Notes: generated from the sequence alone by a model not told the origin. DNA of 64,000 nt from Bizionia paragorgiae (GCF_900107625.1 NZ_FNQK01000018.1:1-64000), one strand, 5' to 3'. Positions 7,689 through 17,062 are shown, numbered from the stretch's first letter. Numbers and translations are program-made.

Positions 7689-8648
7689 ATGAACACTATC
7701 AAAACTATATGTATCAGTCTTATTGCTTTATTAACATTATACTCGTGCGGAAACGATGAACCGATTACCTCCTACCGCGGAAAGGTTAAGTTTGAAACTA
7801 TTTCTATAAGCAGTAAGCTAGCCGGAAGAATCGAGAAAATTTATATTGAGGAAGGTCAAAACGTAAAAAAAGGAGACACTTTAGCCTATATTGACATCCC
7901 AGAAGTTAGCGCTAAATTAACACAAGCTGACGGTGCCATTAAAGCAGCTCAAGGGCAGTTAGACATGGCATTTAACGGGGCCACAAAAGATCAATTAAAC
8001 CAAATAAACGGTCAGTTAAATTCCGGAAATGCACAGTTAGAGTTTGCCAAAGAATCTTACCAAAGAATGCAAGCCATGTACAAAGACTCTTTAATAAGTC
8101 AGCAACAATTTGACGAAGTTAAAATGAAATTAAATATGGCACAGGCGCAAGTAGACGCCTTAGAAGCTAAACGTAACGAAGCTATAAATGGAGCGCGAAT
8201 AGAACAAATAAATCAAGCCAAAGGGCAATTGGATCGTGCTATGGGGGTTAAAGATGAAGTGATTTCGGCATCCAACGAAAAATATGTGATTGCTCCTACT
8301 GATATGTCTGTCGAAACCATTAGCCTAAAAGAGGGCGAGTTGCTTTCTCCCGGTTACACCTTAATTAACGGTTATAAAACAAATAGTGTTTATTTTAGAT
8401 TTACAGTTCCTGAATCTAAAGTGTATGACTTTAAAGTGGATATGCCTCTAAAACTGGTTAATCCCTACACTAAAGAGGAAGTCGACGCCAAAATTGTAGC
8501 TATTAAACAACTAGCTCAATATGCCGATATTACGAGCACCGCGCCATTATACGAATTATCAGAATCTATTTATGAGCTTAAAGTCGTACCGACCGAAAAA
8601 ACTAGTGATCACGTGTTTTATTTAAATGCAACGATCCTAATTAAATAA
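7689..8648 (+). CDS. HlyD-family membrane fusion lipoprotein
   Basis: 319 residues. The signal ends in the lipobox LYSC (Cys20), so it is a lipid-anchored periplasmic adaptor. The lipoyl/barrel-sandwich half-motif GRIEKIYIEEGQNVKKGDTLAYI (about 50-72) is followed by an alpha-helical hairpin (about 80-190, rich in QLDMA, AQAQVDALEAK) and the second lipoyl half (VIAPTDMSVETISLKEGELLSPG). It bridges the inner-membrane permease at 8656 and the TolC protein at 6294. Layout resembles the YhiI/EmrA class. Confidence 0.9.
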   Translation: MNTIKTICISLIALLTLYSCGNDEPITSYRGKVKFETISISSKLAGRIEKIYIEEGQNVKKGDTLAYIDIPEVSAKLTQADGAIKAAQGQLDMAFNGATKDQLNQINGQLNSGNAQLEFAKESYQRMQAMYKDSLISQQQFDEVKMKLNMAQAQVDALEAKRNEAINGARIEQINQAKGQLDRAMGVKDEVISASNEKYVIAPTDMSVETISLKEGELLSPGYTLINGYKTNSVYFRFTVPESKVYDFKVDMPLKLVNPYTKEEVDAKIVAIKQLAQYADITSTAPLYELSESIYELKVVPTEKTSDHVFYLNATILIK

Positions 8649-8655
8649 TATAGCC

Positions 8656-9840
8656 ATGACAACGTTTTTAAAATTATTGCGGATAGAGTTTAAACGGATA
8701 TTTTCGAATAACGTTTTACTCGCTATCTTTTTTGGAGCACCTATTCTTTATGGGGTATTATTCGGCTATGTCTATCAGCAAGCTAAAGTGGTCGACCTAC
8801 CTATTGTTATTATTGACCAAGATAACAGTCCGACGACAGATAAAATTATTGATGCCTTCGAGGATAATGAGGGGTTATTGGTAAAAAGTTTAAGATTTAC
8901 TCCGGGAACTATTAAAGAAGAAATGCCTTTCGAGCAATATGCTGCCGTAGTAACGTTTCCGACCAATTTCGAAGCTGATATCCTTCAAAAGCGACACCCC
9001 GAAGTTCGTGTAGATTTAAACATGGCTAACATATTAAATGCCAACACTGCAAGTAAACACATACAGTCGGTATTAATGACTTTAAACGCGGGGATAGAAA
9101 TAGAGGGGCTTAAAAAACAAGGTATGAATGCCGATCAGGCGAAGTCAGCCTATGAGAGTTTTAAAATTAACTTTAATAAACTCTATAATTCTACTGGGAA
9201 TTACGTCACTTTTATGCTTCCGGGATTACTGGCTGGAATCATGCAACAAATTATATTTCTAGCGATGGCCTTAGTATTTGCTAGAGATTTTGAAGATGGT
9301 TATTTTGGTGATTTGGTAAAAGAAAGCAAATGGTCTCTTTATCATATAGCACTTAAATCGACTCCATTTATACTAATGATACCGGTTATGTGGTTTCTAG
9401 TGAGTCTCTTTATACCTTATTTTAAAATCGACGCTGCTATTTACAATTTCCCGATGTTGGTATTAGTTAGCTTATTAACTTTAGGTTCTATGACCATAGG
9501 TATGCTGTTTTCGATTGCGATTCCGAGTCAATTAAAGGCTACCGAATTACTCATGGTAATCTCTACGCCAGCATTTGTATTGAGTGGATTTACATGGCCT
9601 TCGATGGCAATCCCTGATTCTATTAACGCCATAGCACAATGTATTCCATTAACACAGTTTTTAAGTGGTTTTAGAAAAGTAGCCTTTTATGGTGGTGATT
9701 TAAAAGCCATTGCTCCAGAAATCAATATGTTATTACTTATCATCTTAATTACTTTCATTGCCATGGTAATTCTCCTTCAATTTAAGATTTCTAGACAAAG
9801 AAAAAAACAAAGTCGCCTCGTAAACGACACCCAAAACTAG
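8656..9840 (+). CDS. ABC-2 type transporter permease
   Basis: 394 residues. One N-terminal membrane segment (about 19-38), a roughly 150-residue periplasmic domain beginning LPIVIIDQDNSPTTDKIIDAF, then five C-terminal membrane segments from about 190 to 375. This is the YhhJ/YbhR-like ABC-2 permease plan. It starts 7 bp after the adaptor gene. ABC-2 permeases need an ATPase, but no gene with a Walker A motif is present in this operon, so the ATPase must be encoded elsewhere or the system works differently. Basic C-terminal tail (RQRKKQSR). Confidence 0.88.
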   Translation: MTTFLKLLRIEFKRIFSNNVLLAIFFGAPILYGVLFGYVYQQAKVVDLPIVIIDQDNSPTTDKIIDAFEDNEGLLVKSLRFTPGTIKEEMPFEQYAAVVTFPTNFEADILQKRHPEVRVDLNMANILNANTASKHIQSVLMTLNAGIEIEGLKKQGMNADQAKSAYESFKINFNKLYNSTGNYVTFMLPGLLAGIMQQIIFLAMALVFARDFEDGYFGDLVKESKWSLYHIALKSTPFILMIPVMWFLVSLFIPYFKIDAAIYNFPMLVLVSLLTLGSMTIGMLFSIAIPSQLKATELLMVISTPAFVLSGFTWPSMAIPDSINAIAQCIPLTQFLSGFRKVAFYGGDLKAIAPEINMLLLIILITFIAMVILLQFKISRQRKKQSRLVNDTQN

Positions 9841-9844
9841 TGTT

Positions 9845-10861
9845 ATGCAAGCGAATAATATTATAAATCCTATTAAGAGATCGTACTCCCCCGATGTACT
9901 TGGTGATGGCTTTGAGCAATTAACTCTAGCTTTTTCAAATGACTATGAAGGGGAAGTAAAAGCAACCTTAGTTCGCAAACAATCAGAAAAGCAAACGCCT
10001 AAAGCCGTGTTATACATTCATGGGTTTAATGACTATTTTTTTCAAGCCCAAATGGCTAATCGGTTTAATGCTGAAGGCTATAATTTCTACGCCTTAGATT
10101 TAAGAAAGTATGGGCGTTCGTATATGCCTCATCAAAAATTAAATAATGTGCGTTCATTGATGGAATATGATGAAGACATTACCGAGGCTTTACACCACAT
10201 TAAAGCAGAAAAAAACGAAGAGGTTATTTTAATCGGACATTCTACTGGCGGACTTACGGTAACGTATTATGCCGGACGACACTTAAATAGTGATTTGTTT
10301 CACGGTGTGATTTGCAACAGTCCGTTTTATGAATTTAATCTTAGTGTCTTAGAGAGAAAAATCGGAGCCCCAATTCTATCCTTTCTTAGTCGTTATTATC
10401 CAAACCAAACGATTTCTAGCGGCTTTTCAAGACTGTATGGCTATAGTCTTCACCACGACAAGTATGGCGAGTGGAACTACTCGCTAGTTTGGAAACCTCA
10501 TGATATTCCAGATGTGACCTTAAGTTTTATTGCTGCCATTCATCAGGCACAAAACCTCGTTCAGAACACTATAACCCTCAATGTTCCCCTACTCGTATTG
10601 TATAGTGATAAAACAATTTCAGACAAAAAGTGGTCCGATCGCTTTATGACAGGAGATTCAGTTTTAAATGTAAACCACATTAAACATTATGCCAATAAAA
10701 TAAAAGGTGATGTAAGTACCTGCGAAATTAAAAATGGCATGCACGATTTAGTGCTTTCACAAAAAACGGTTAGAGAGGAAACGTACAAAAGGGTATTTGA
10801 TTGGCTAGACCAGCACGTCAACCAAGAGTCTTATCAAAGTGAAGCACTTGCTAGCGGTTAA
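9845..10861 (+). CDS. Alpha/beta hydrolase (serine aminopeptidase S33 / lysophospholipase type)
   Basis: 338 residues, cytoplasmic (no signal). The oxyanion strand is VLYIHGFNDY (about 55-64), the nucleophile elbow is GHSTGG (Ser133), the acid is likely in LVLYSDKT (about 250-257) and the base His in NGMHDLVLS (about 298-306). The family hydrolyses lysophospholipid, monoacylglycerol or carboxylic esters. It is the last gene of the efflux operon, 4 bp after the permease stop, which suggests it acts on the exported compound or on lipid damage linked to the same stress. The substrate is not deducible. Confidence 0.82.
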   Translation: MQANNIINPIKRSYSPDVLGDGFEQLTLAFSNDYEGEVKATLVRKQSEKQTPKAVLYIHGFNDYFFQAQMANRFNAEGYNFYALDLRKYGRSYMPHQKLNNVRSLMEYDEDITEALHHIKAEKNEEVILIGHSTGGLTVTYYAGRHLNSDLFHGVICNSPFYEFNLSVLERKIGAPILSFLSRYYPNQTISSGFSRLYGYSLHHDKYGEWNYSLVWKPHDIPDVTLSFIAAIHQAQNLVQNTITLNVPLLVLYSDKTISDKKWSDRFMTGDSVLNVNHIKHYANKIKGDVSTCEIKNGMHDLVLSQKTVREETYKRVFDWLDQHVNQESYQSEALASG

Positions 10862-10903
10862 ATAATCGAACCAAAGCACTAAACACAATTGCTACTATAC
10901 GCT

Positions 10904-11096
10904 ATGGCGAAGCTTTTAATTAATACTATTTTCATCTCATTACTAGCGCTTTGTAAACTTTATCTTGCCCTATAAAGCAACAGTAGATAAAAACGATTAT
11001 ATTCATGATACGGTAGAGTCTTTGGAAGCGTTCGAGTAAAAACTTAGTGCTGTCCTTTCTGATTACACAAATAAAAAACAGATTTTAAACCAGTAA
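10904..11096 (+). pseudogene. Decayed small membrane-protein gene
   Basis: ATG at 10904 opens MAKLLINTIFISLLALCKLYLAL, a single hydrophobic segment, then hits TAA at 10973. One base over, a frame reading YKATVDKNDYIHDTVESL continues with a clearly protein-like composition to TAA at 11037, and in that same frame goes on as KLSAVLSDYTNKKQILNQ to TAA at 11094. So one single-base indel and one nonsense codon interrupt what would be a roughly 64-residue protein of one membrane helix plus a charged tail. Product unknown. Confidence 0.5.
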
Positions 11097-11115
11097 TGTA
11101 ATACTAGAGTAACAC

Positions 11116-11652
11116 ATGTCGGAGAACTACATATTAGTTAAAAACGTTAATCAACAAGACTTAGAACGTATCTTAATGGATTTAGCTAATCTATATTCAG
11201 AGACCGAATTTGTAAACGGCATCCAGCTGTATAGAGAAAAGGGAAATTATGATTCTTTTTTAATCTTGTTTTCAGTCCAACCAGATTTTGAAAGGTTCAA
11301 TTATTTTGTGAATTACATTAATTACCCTAAAGGCTATGACAAATTCTCACCTAAACTAAGTGGTTACTATCAAACTTCGCAAATTAATGAGACCTATGAG
11401 TTTAATTACGGAGAATGGCTTATGATTTATGTGTCTAAAACTGACACGGCTTTCGATAATGTACATGCAGTAAATTCTAAAAATGAAAGCTTCTTATACG
11501 ACTTTGGTGGAAAAATCAAAAAGCTAAGCACCACAGAAGTCCCTTTTAAATGGACAGCTATCAACCAAGATAATTACCATCATATCATTGCGATCTATTC
11601 TAGTAAATCTTTTGAACAAAGCGAACCAAAAGCATGGTGGAAATTTTGGTAA
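11116..11652 (+). CDS. Hypothetical protein, 178 residues
   Basis: Cytoplasmic protein, not recognised. The N-terminal half has an alternating pattern (YILVKNVNQQDLERILMDL, then FLILFSVQPDFERFNYFVNYI) that could be a ferredoxin-like alpha/beta fold; the C-terminus is aromatic-rich and ends AWWKFW. Similar small proteins occur in flavobacteria without assigned role. It stands alone after the efflux operon and the decayed gene, convergent with the iron importer operon downstream. ATG start, intact frame. Confidence 0.6.
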   Translation: MSENYILVKNVNQQDLERILMDLANLYSETEFVNGIQLYREKGNYDSFLILFSVQPDFERFNYFVNYINYPKGYDKFSPKLSGYYQTSQINETYEFNYGEWLMIYVSKTDTAFDNVHAVNSKNESFLYDFGGKIKKLSTTEVPFKWTAINQDNYHHIIAIYSSKSFEQSEPKAWWKFW

Positions 11653-11739
11653 AAAAGTAACAAATTAGATCCTAAGACCCCTCGGGTTACCCCTACAAAT
11701 TTACCATTTACAGTTCGTTATTACTAGGACGTGAACGTC

Positions 11740-12744
11740 CTACTCATTTTCAAATTCTAAAATATCTGTAGAATTGAATCCTATAAAAATGGTGTCGGCA
11801 ATATTTTTATCCTGAGTCATTACCGTTAACTGCTCTCCAGAATCCAGTTTTAAAAGCAGTTGGATAGATTCTCCTAATTGAATTTTTTTAATAACTTGTG
11901 CTGTAGTAATGTATTCACAATCTGTATCTGAAGACGACGGACTTACCTTTATCTTTTCATTACGGATAGCATAACAACAGGTTTCTTTTAGCGGACAACG
12001 GAAGGCGTGTTGCAAGTTTTTATTTATATGCACTGTACTTCCAAATAAAGAAGCGACGTATAAGGTATTAGGGTTAACATATAAATTTGCCGCGACGTCC
12101 TTTTGAATGACTTTACCATTTTGCAAAATCAATATTTCATCAGCTACCGAAAGTGCATCCTGTGTATCGTGGGTTACAAATAATACGGTTACCTCTGTTT
12201 TTTTTATAATATCGAATACCTCATTTCTTAATTGGGTACGCAACATGGTATCTAGGTTACTAAAAGGTTCGTCTAAGATTAATAGTGACGGTTCCGGAGC
12301 AAGCGCTCTTGCCAAAGCGACACGCTGTTGCTGCCCTCCAGATAATTGGTGCGGATACCGATCTCCTAAATCACTTAAACCCACCAAGTCAAGCATGTCT
12401 TGAGCGCGTTTTCTTTTATGCTTTATTTTTGAAATACCATATAGCACATTTTCTAATATGGTTAAGTGTGGAAACAAGGCATACTCTTGAAAAACCAATC
12501 CGATTTTTCTTTTCTCGGGCTGTACAAATTTATCTAAAGAGGCGATTACCTTATCTCCCATGACAATACTACCGTGATCAGGGCGCTCTAAACCAGCAAT
12601 TAAGCGCACCAAAGTGGTTTTCCCACTCCCACTCTCTCCTACAATCGCACAGACCTGTCCAGCCTTTAAATTAAAAGTGACATCCTCCAAGGCAAAGTTC
12701 TTACCTTTATTATAGCTTTTTGAAAGGGAGTTTATTGTTAGCAT
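11740..12744 (-). CDS. fbpC: Ferric iron ABC transporter ATP-binding protein
   Basis: 334 residues. Walker A GESGSGKTT (36-44), Q-loop Gln86, signature LSGGQQQR (134-141), Walker B LLILDEP (154-160) and switch His192 are all present, so the ATPase is intact. After the nucleotide-binding domain a TOBE-like C-terminal domain (about 235-334) contains an unusual cysteine group (Cys250, Cys256, Cys257 in RCPLKETCCYAIR). It is the third gene of the minus-strand operon fbpA-fbpB-fbpC, starting 2 bp after fbpB, and powers ferric iron import across the inner membrane. No terminator with a T-run follows. Confidence 0.88.
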   Translation of the reverse strand: MLTINSLSKSYNKGKNFALEDVTFNLKAGQVCAIVGESGSGKTTLVRLIAGLERPDHGSIVMGDKVIASLDKFVQPEKRKIGLVFQEYALFPHLTILENVLYGISKIKHKRKRAQDMLDLVGLSDLGDRYPHQLSGGQQQRVALARALAPEPSLLILDEPFSNLDTMLRTQLRNEVFDIIKKTEVTVLFVTHDTQDALSVADEILILQNGKVIQKDVAANLYVNPNTLYVASLFGSTVHINKNLQHAFRCPLKETCCYAIRNEKIKVSPSSSDTDCEYITTAQVIKKIQLGESIQLLLKLDSGEQLTVMTQDKNIADTIFIGFNSTDILEFENE

Positions 12745-12746
12745 GC

Positions 12747-14411
12747 TTATTTTTTAATCAATAATTTATTTAAAAATATTACTGGTATCATCGCCGTAAA
12801 GATAATGAAAAGAGATGGGATTGACGCTTCCATAACCATCTCATCACTTGCATACTCAAAAGCTTTTACTGCTAAAGTATCTATATGATAGGGTTTCAAT
12901 ATCAAGGTGAGTGGTAATTCTTTCATAACATCTATAAACACTAAAATTACAGCACTAAACACCCCGGTTTTAATCAGAGGAAATTCAATTTTAAAAAAGG
13001 TTTTTAAATTCCCTACTCCTAAGACTTTTGAAGAGTCAGGTATAGAATTATCTACTTTTAAAGCTGTCGAATCTATAGGATTATAAGCCACTGCTAAGAA
13101 ACGAACGGCGTAAGCATAAAGCAATGCGATTAGCGTACCATTAATAATAAGCCCTGAATCGATACCAAAATTACCCAACACGTTAATCAACCATTTATCT
13201 AAGGCCAGAGTAGGAATCATAATCCCAATGGCTATAACGGCACCAGGAATAGCATAACCTAAAACACCGACTCTAGAAATATTTTTTATGGCGCTAAGGG
13301 TGCTCCATTTTGAAAAGTAAATTAGAATAAGCGCAAAGAACACAGTAATTACTGCGGAAGCTATAGCGATAGCAAAACTTTGAACAGAAATCATAATAAA
13401 TTCCATATCAAAAACGGTAGCTGCTGTTAACACAGCCCAATAGATTAATTGTACTACTGGTAAAACAAAACCTAAAAGGATAGGTAAAAATACAACCGAA
13501 AAGATAAAACCTTTCATGATGCCTTTTGTAGGTTTACGCTGAATTTGCTTACTGTTACTTTTAGATGAGGTGAATTTCATCTTACGCACCTGCCATTTTT
13601 CAATCAGGATTAAAACAAAAATGATTAAGATAAGCAATGCGGAAAGGTAAACGGCGGTTTGAGGCTCTTCAAGAGAAAACCAAGATCTAAAAATTCCTGT
13701 TGTAAACGTATTTACACCATAATATTTTGCTGCTCCGTAGTCGTTAAGCACTTCCATTAAGACCAAAACTAATCCGGCAACAATGGCCGGTCGCGCAAGT
13801 GGTAACATCAGTCTAAAAAATGTTTTAACCTCACTAACCCCTAACATTTTTGAAGCCTCTAAAAGATTATTCGCTTGGTTAAGAAAAAAGGCTCTTGCAC
13901 TCACATAAACATAGGGAAACAGAGAAATACTTAATACGAATGCAAGTCCTGCTCTATTCATAATATCTATACGAATAAAGGTCAAGCCGACTTCTCGAAA
14001 TAATAGATCCATACTCCCCCCATAGTCGAAAATACCAGCATAGGCATACCCCACAATATAAGAGGGTATTGCTAATGGAAGAATTAAAAGCCACTCCATT
14101 TGTTTTCGAAAAGGAAACTCGTATCGCGAAACAAACCACGCCGCAGAGACCCCGAAAACAAGAACGAGAATGCTACAAAAGAAAACAAGAAAAAAGGAAT
14201 TACCTATGTAATCGGGCAATAGGTAGTCTACAATATGGCTCCACGATTCTCCTGGACCAGCAAATAGTTCTACGCCGATAAATACAATAGGTAAAGCCAA
14301 GAAAAAAACAATGGCCAGTGTAAAAACTGACCACTTGTTACTATCTCTTTTAAGCCTTTTAATTCGTGTTTTTAACGAAAATGCCTCGTCTTTATTTCCA
14401 ACCTGCTTCAT
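12747..14411 (-). CDS. fbpB: Ferric iron ABC transporter permease
   Basis: 554 residues from the ATG at 14411 (the codon before it is TTG). It is a fused double permease: two halves of about six membrane segments each, each with an EAA loop (EASKMLGVSEVKTFFRLMLP near residue 192 and SSKVLGVGNLKTFFKIEFP near 467), as in FbpB/SfuB-type importers. The start overlaps the end of fbpA by 20 bp and the stop is 2 bp from fbpC, so translation of all three is probably coupled. It forms the inner-membrane pore. Confidence 0.9.
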   Translation of the reverse strand: MKQVGNKDEAFSLKTRIKRLKRDSNKWSVFTLAIVFFLALPIVFIGVELFAGPGESWSHIVDYLLPDYIGNSFFLVFFCSILVLVFGVSAAWFVSRYEFPFRKQMEWLLILPLAIPSYIVGYAYAGIFDYGGSMDLLFREVGLTFIRIDIMNRAGLAFVLSISLFPYVYVSARAFFLNQANNLLEASKMLGVSEVKTFFRLMLPLARPAIVAGLVLVLMEVLNDYGAAKYYGVNTFTTGIFRSWFSLEEPQTAVYLSALLILIIFVLILIEKWQVRKMKFTSSKSNSKQIQRKPTKGIMKGFIFSVVFLPILLGFVLPVVQLIYWAVLTAATVFDMEFIMISVQSFAIAIASAVITVFFALILIYFSKWSTLSAIKNISRVGVLGYAIPGAVIAIGIMIPTLALDKWLINVLGNFGIDSGLIINGTLIALLYAYAVRFLAVAYNPIDSTALKVDNSIPDSSKVLGVGNLKTFFKIEFPLIKTGVFSAVILVFIDVMKELPLTLILKPYHIDTLAVKAFEYASDEMVMEASIPSLFIIFTAMIPVIFLNKLLIKK

Positions 14412-15447
14412 CAAAAATCAACACTGCTTTTTTATTGTGTTCGCCTAACTTATTTAGACCTAAATTATCTTCTTTAAATTCCCCCCACACCTTAATATCT
14501 TCAACAGGAATTACACTCTCAAGAACTGGATACTCGTAATTCGAGTCTGTGAAAATTTTCTGTGCCTCTTCACCAATTAAAAATTCGATAAAAGCAATGG
14601 CATTTTCCTTATTAGGAGCATACTTTGCAACACCAGCACCACTCACATTAATATGTGTTCCTCTATCGTCTTGGTTCGGAAAAAATAAACCAATTTGCTG
14701 AGCTGTTTTCACCTCTTCTGCATCTGGTGAATTCAACATTTTACCAATATAATACGAATTTACAATAGCCAAATCACCTTCGCCAGCAACAACTGCTTTT
14801 ACCTGATCTCTATCTGATCCTTTTGGAGAACGTGCCATATTAGCAACCATTCCTTTTGCCCATTCTTTTGCCGCTTCCTCACCGTCGTTAGCAATAATTG
14901 AAGCCATTAACGACTGGTTATAGATATTTGAAGACGATCGGACTAAAATTTTCCCTTTCCATTTCGGGTTCACTAAATCTTCGTAAGTTGTAAGGTCTTC
15001 AGGGTTGACTCTGTCTTTTGAATACGCTATAATACGCGCTCTTTTAGTTAAGCCAAACCATTGGTTATCGACATCTTGTAAATATGATGGAATCGATTGT
15101 TCTAAAACATCAGATTTTATACTTTGTAATAAGCCCTCATCTTTAGCTCGACTTAATCGTCCCGCATCTACCGTGATTAGTACATCGGCAGGAGATTGCT
15201 TTCCTTCCATTTTCATTTTCTGAATCAACTCATCAGCGCTAGCATTAATCACCTTTACTTTAATACCAGTCTTATCTTCAAACAATTTGAAAATCTTTTG
15301 ATCCGGCTCATAGTGGCGGTGTGTATACACATTTACCACTTGATCTTTTGATGATTCTGGGGTTACTGTAGTTTCATTCTTTTTATTGTCCTTGCCGCAA
15401 GAAGCTAGTAGTGAAAAAGCTGTTATTGCTAATAGTATTTTCTTCAT
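14392..15447 (-). CDS. fbpA: Ferric iron-binding lipoprotein of ABC importer
   Basis: 351 residues, type II periplasmic binding protein of the FutA/FbpA class. The signal ends in LLASC (lipobox), so it is membrane-tethered. VYTHRHYEPDQKIFKLFEDKTG (about 40-61) and the adjacent tyrosines of NSYYIGKM (about 230) match the Fe(III)-binding tyrosine cluster of this class. It is the first gene of the operon with fbpB and fbpC. A −7 element (TATATTTG) lies 21 bp upstream. I see no convincing Fur box, though iron control is expected. Confidence 0.9.
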   Translation of the reverse strand: MKKILLAITAFSLLASCGKDNKKNETTVTPESSKDQVVNVYTHRHYEPDQKIFKLFEDKTGIKVKVINASADELIQKMKMEGKQSPADVLITVDAGRLSRAKDEGLLQSIKSDVLEQSIPSYLQDVDNQWFGLTKRARIIAYSKDRVNPEDLTTYEDLVNPKWKGKILVRSSSNIYNQSLMASIIANDGEEAAKEWAKGMVANMARSPKGSDRDQVKAVVAGEGDLAIVNSYYIGKMLNSPDAEEVKTAQQIGLFFPNQDDRGTHINVSGAGVAKYAPNKENAIAFIEFLIGEEAQKIFTDSNYEYPVLESVIPVEDIKVWGEFKEDNLGLNKLGEHNKKAVLIFDEAGWK

Positions 15448-15467
15448 GATATGTTTTTTTACAGATG

Positions 15468-15475
15468 CAAATATA
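15468..15475 (-). promoter_or_regulatory. −7 promoter element of the fbpABC operon
   Basis: On the minus strand TATATTTG, matching the Bacteroidota consensus TAnnTTTG, 21 bp upstream of the fbpA ATG. No clear −33 TTG is seen at the usual spacing. Confidence 0.45.
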
Positions 15476-15897
15476 ATAGTTTAGAATGGATATAAATAAA
15501 AACTTGAATACGATTATTATAAATTAACATCTCTTTAAAACTCTTTATACTACGAAGCAATTAGAATCCATAATGGCTACAAAACGAGCCTCACAGCTTC
15601 AGCAAGATATAAAACACACAACTCTAGAACCTCATCACAATTCTGCCGCTTATAACCAGTAGTCTTTTTCCACTAACGGAATATACCATACTAAATACAG
15701 GGAGTAATTCCGATACACGAGCTTTTCTAATAAAACATAATAATTAAGGGTAACAATATTTAATAAGACTTGATATAGAAATACAAACCCTTTTTAAATC
15801 ACATTTTATAAGAACACATTTTACCCATCATCACATGTAAAACAAGAAGCGGAACCCGAAAAGCTAAAAGAGTAGGGATATAAAAAACATTACTATT
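15476..15897. other. Long divergent spacer, no gene recognised
   Basis: Region between the iron operon (minus) and the T9SS protein (plus). It must hold the promoter of the latter; I see no good TAnnTTTG within 100 bp of its ATG. A 29-codon open frame at 15573-15662 is not convincing. A GAACCTCATCACA string here also occurs near 4245 in the accessory stretch. Otherwise nothing recognisable. Confidence 0.3.
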
Positions 15898-17016
15898 ATG
15901 AAACTAAAATTAAACCATTCTAAAACGATAAAAACAGCGCTGTTTATTGCTTTTTTATCCTTGTCCTATTCATCATTTGCTCTAAATTCGATTGAAGTTG
16001 ATTTTTCGACTTATAGTAACGCAGTGAAGAAAAATGTTTATGGCAACTCTAACGGTGTAGACACCCACAAAACCTTCGAAATTACTATTCCTTTTTACAG
16101 TTCTACCTTAAATGAGCTCAACTTAAGAACAGACTACTCGAGCGTTTACTGCCCGGGTGCGACGATGATTAACGTAAATTCGAATAATTCCACCTATTCA
16201 AATAATACGAATACAAGCTTACATAAGTGGTATAAAATACAGAATCTACCTGTAGGCACCCATTATTACACCGTTAAAAGCCTTTGTAACGGTAGCGAAA
16301 TTTCAGGTTCTAGACAACTAATTAGGGTCATTATACTAAAAGAAGCCACCCCTACTTTAAATTTAACACTAGGAGCGAAATGTAAAAAAGATAAAAAAGG
16401 CAAATACAATGGGTATATAGGCTTAACCATCCACGGTTCGTATACCAATGCTAGTAAACTGTATCTTCAAACCACGCCGAATACTAATAATTGTAATCAA
16501 AATGGCTTAGTTAAGTTAACCAATTTAGCCAATTCGACTTCACCAAATAACACCATTGCTAACAACAGTTTTTATAGTTGTAATACCAATACAACGTATA
16601 CTGTTAAGTTATTTTATAAGAGTACATCGCTTAGTGGAAACACTATAGTACACCAAATAACGTCTGGTAATTACGGATGGACTGATTACACGTTCACTAA
16701 AACATTTAAAACCTGTATGAATAAATTGCTCTTACCAATGCAATTAAGCAAACCCGCTTTAGTAGGTGACTCACCTGTACATTTCAACAACCCGGTAAAA
16801 GACGATTTAAAATTGGTTATTCAGTCAGATAACACCTTAGATTACGAGATAGAGATCTATGACTTTTCAGGACAGCGTGTTAAAAACGCTAGAATTAACC
16901 AAGCCCAAAACAAATCGGCCCACACTGTAGATGTCCAAGATTTAAAGCAAGGAATCTATATTGTGGCCATTAAAAATGGCGAGTCGGTAGTGAGAAAAAA
17001 AATGGTGAAAGAGTAA
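15898..17016 (+). CDS. T9SS type A sorting domain-containing secreted protein
   Basis: 372 residues. A signal peptide (about 1-29, ending SSFALN) leads into an Asn/Thr/Ser/Tyr-rich, probably beta-sandwich region with paired cysteines (CPGATM, LCNGS, NNCNQNG, YSCNTNT) suited to extracytoplasmic disulfides. The last about 80 residues are a T9SS sorting domain: VHFNNPVKDDLKLVI, then EIEIYDFSGQRVKNA, LKQGIYIVAIKNGE and a basic VVRKKMVKE end. It is thus exported by the type IX system and attached to or released from the surface. The passenger has no recognised enzymatic motif. A strong terminator follows. Confidence 0.8.
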   Translation: MKLKLNHSKTIKTALFIAFLSLSYSSFALNSIEVDFSTYSNAVKKNVYGNSNGVDTHKTFEITIPFYSSTLNELNLRTDYSSVYCPGATMINVNSNNSTYSNNTNTSLHKWYKIQNLPVGTHYYTVKSLCNGSEISGSRQLIRVIILKEATPTLNLTLGAKCKKDKKGKYNGYIGLTIHGSYTNASKLYLQTTPNTNNCNQNGLVKLTNLANSTSPNNTIANNSFYSCNTNTTYTVKLFYKSTSLSGNTIVHQITSGNYGWTDYTFTKTFKTCMNKLLLPMQLSKPALVGDSPVHFNNPVKDDLKLVIQSDNTLDYEIEIYDFSGQRVKNARINQAQNKSAHTVDVQDLKQGIYIVAIKNGESVVRKKMVKE

Positions 17017-17030
17017 AATCATATTTTAAC

Positions 17031-17062
17031 AAAAGCTCCAGTTTTTCAACTGGAGCTTTTTA
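17031..17062 (+). terminator. Intrinsic terminator
   Basis: 13-bp perfect stem AAAAGCTCCAGTT / AACTGGAGCTTTT with a TTTC loop and trailing T-run, 15 bp after the T9SS gene stop. Confidence 0.85.

Noticed and set aside
11725-11742. TAGGACGTGAACGTCCTA hairpin at the end of fbpC
   Set aside because: 6-bp stem overlapping the stop codon with no T-run on either strand; too weak to call a terminator.
15480-15530. Possible Fur box upstream of the iron importer
   Set aside because: Only loose AT-rich dyads (AATACGATTATTATAAATT) that do not fit a 7-1-7 Fur pattern.
15573-15662. Open frame of 29 codons in the spacer before the T9SS gene
   Set aside because: Start and stop are intact, but length and composition are within chance and no promoter or conserved motif supports it.
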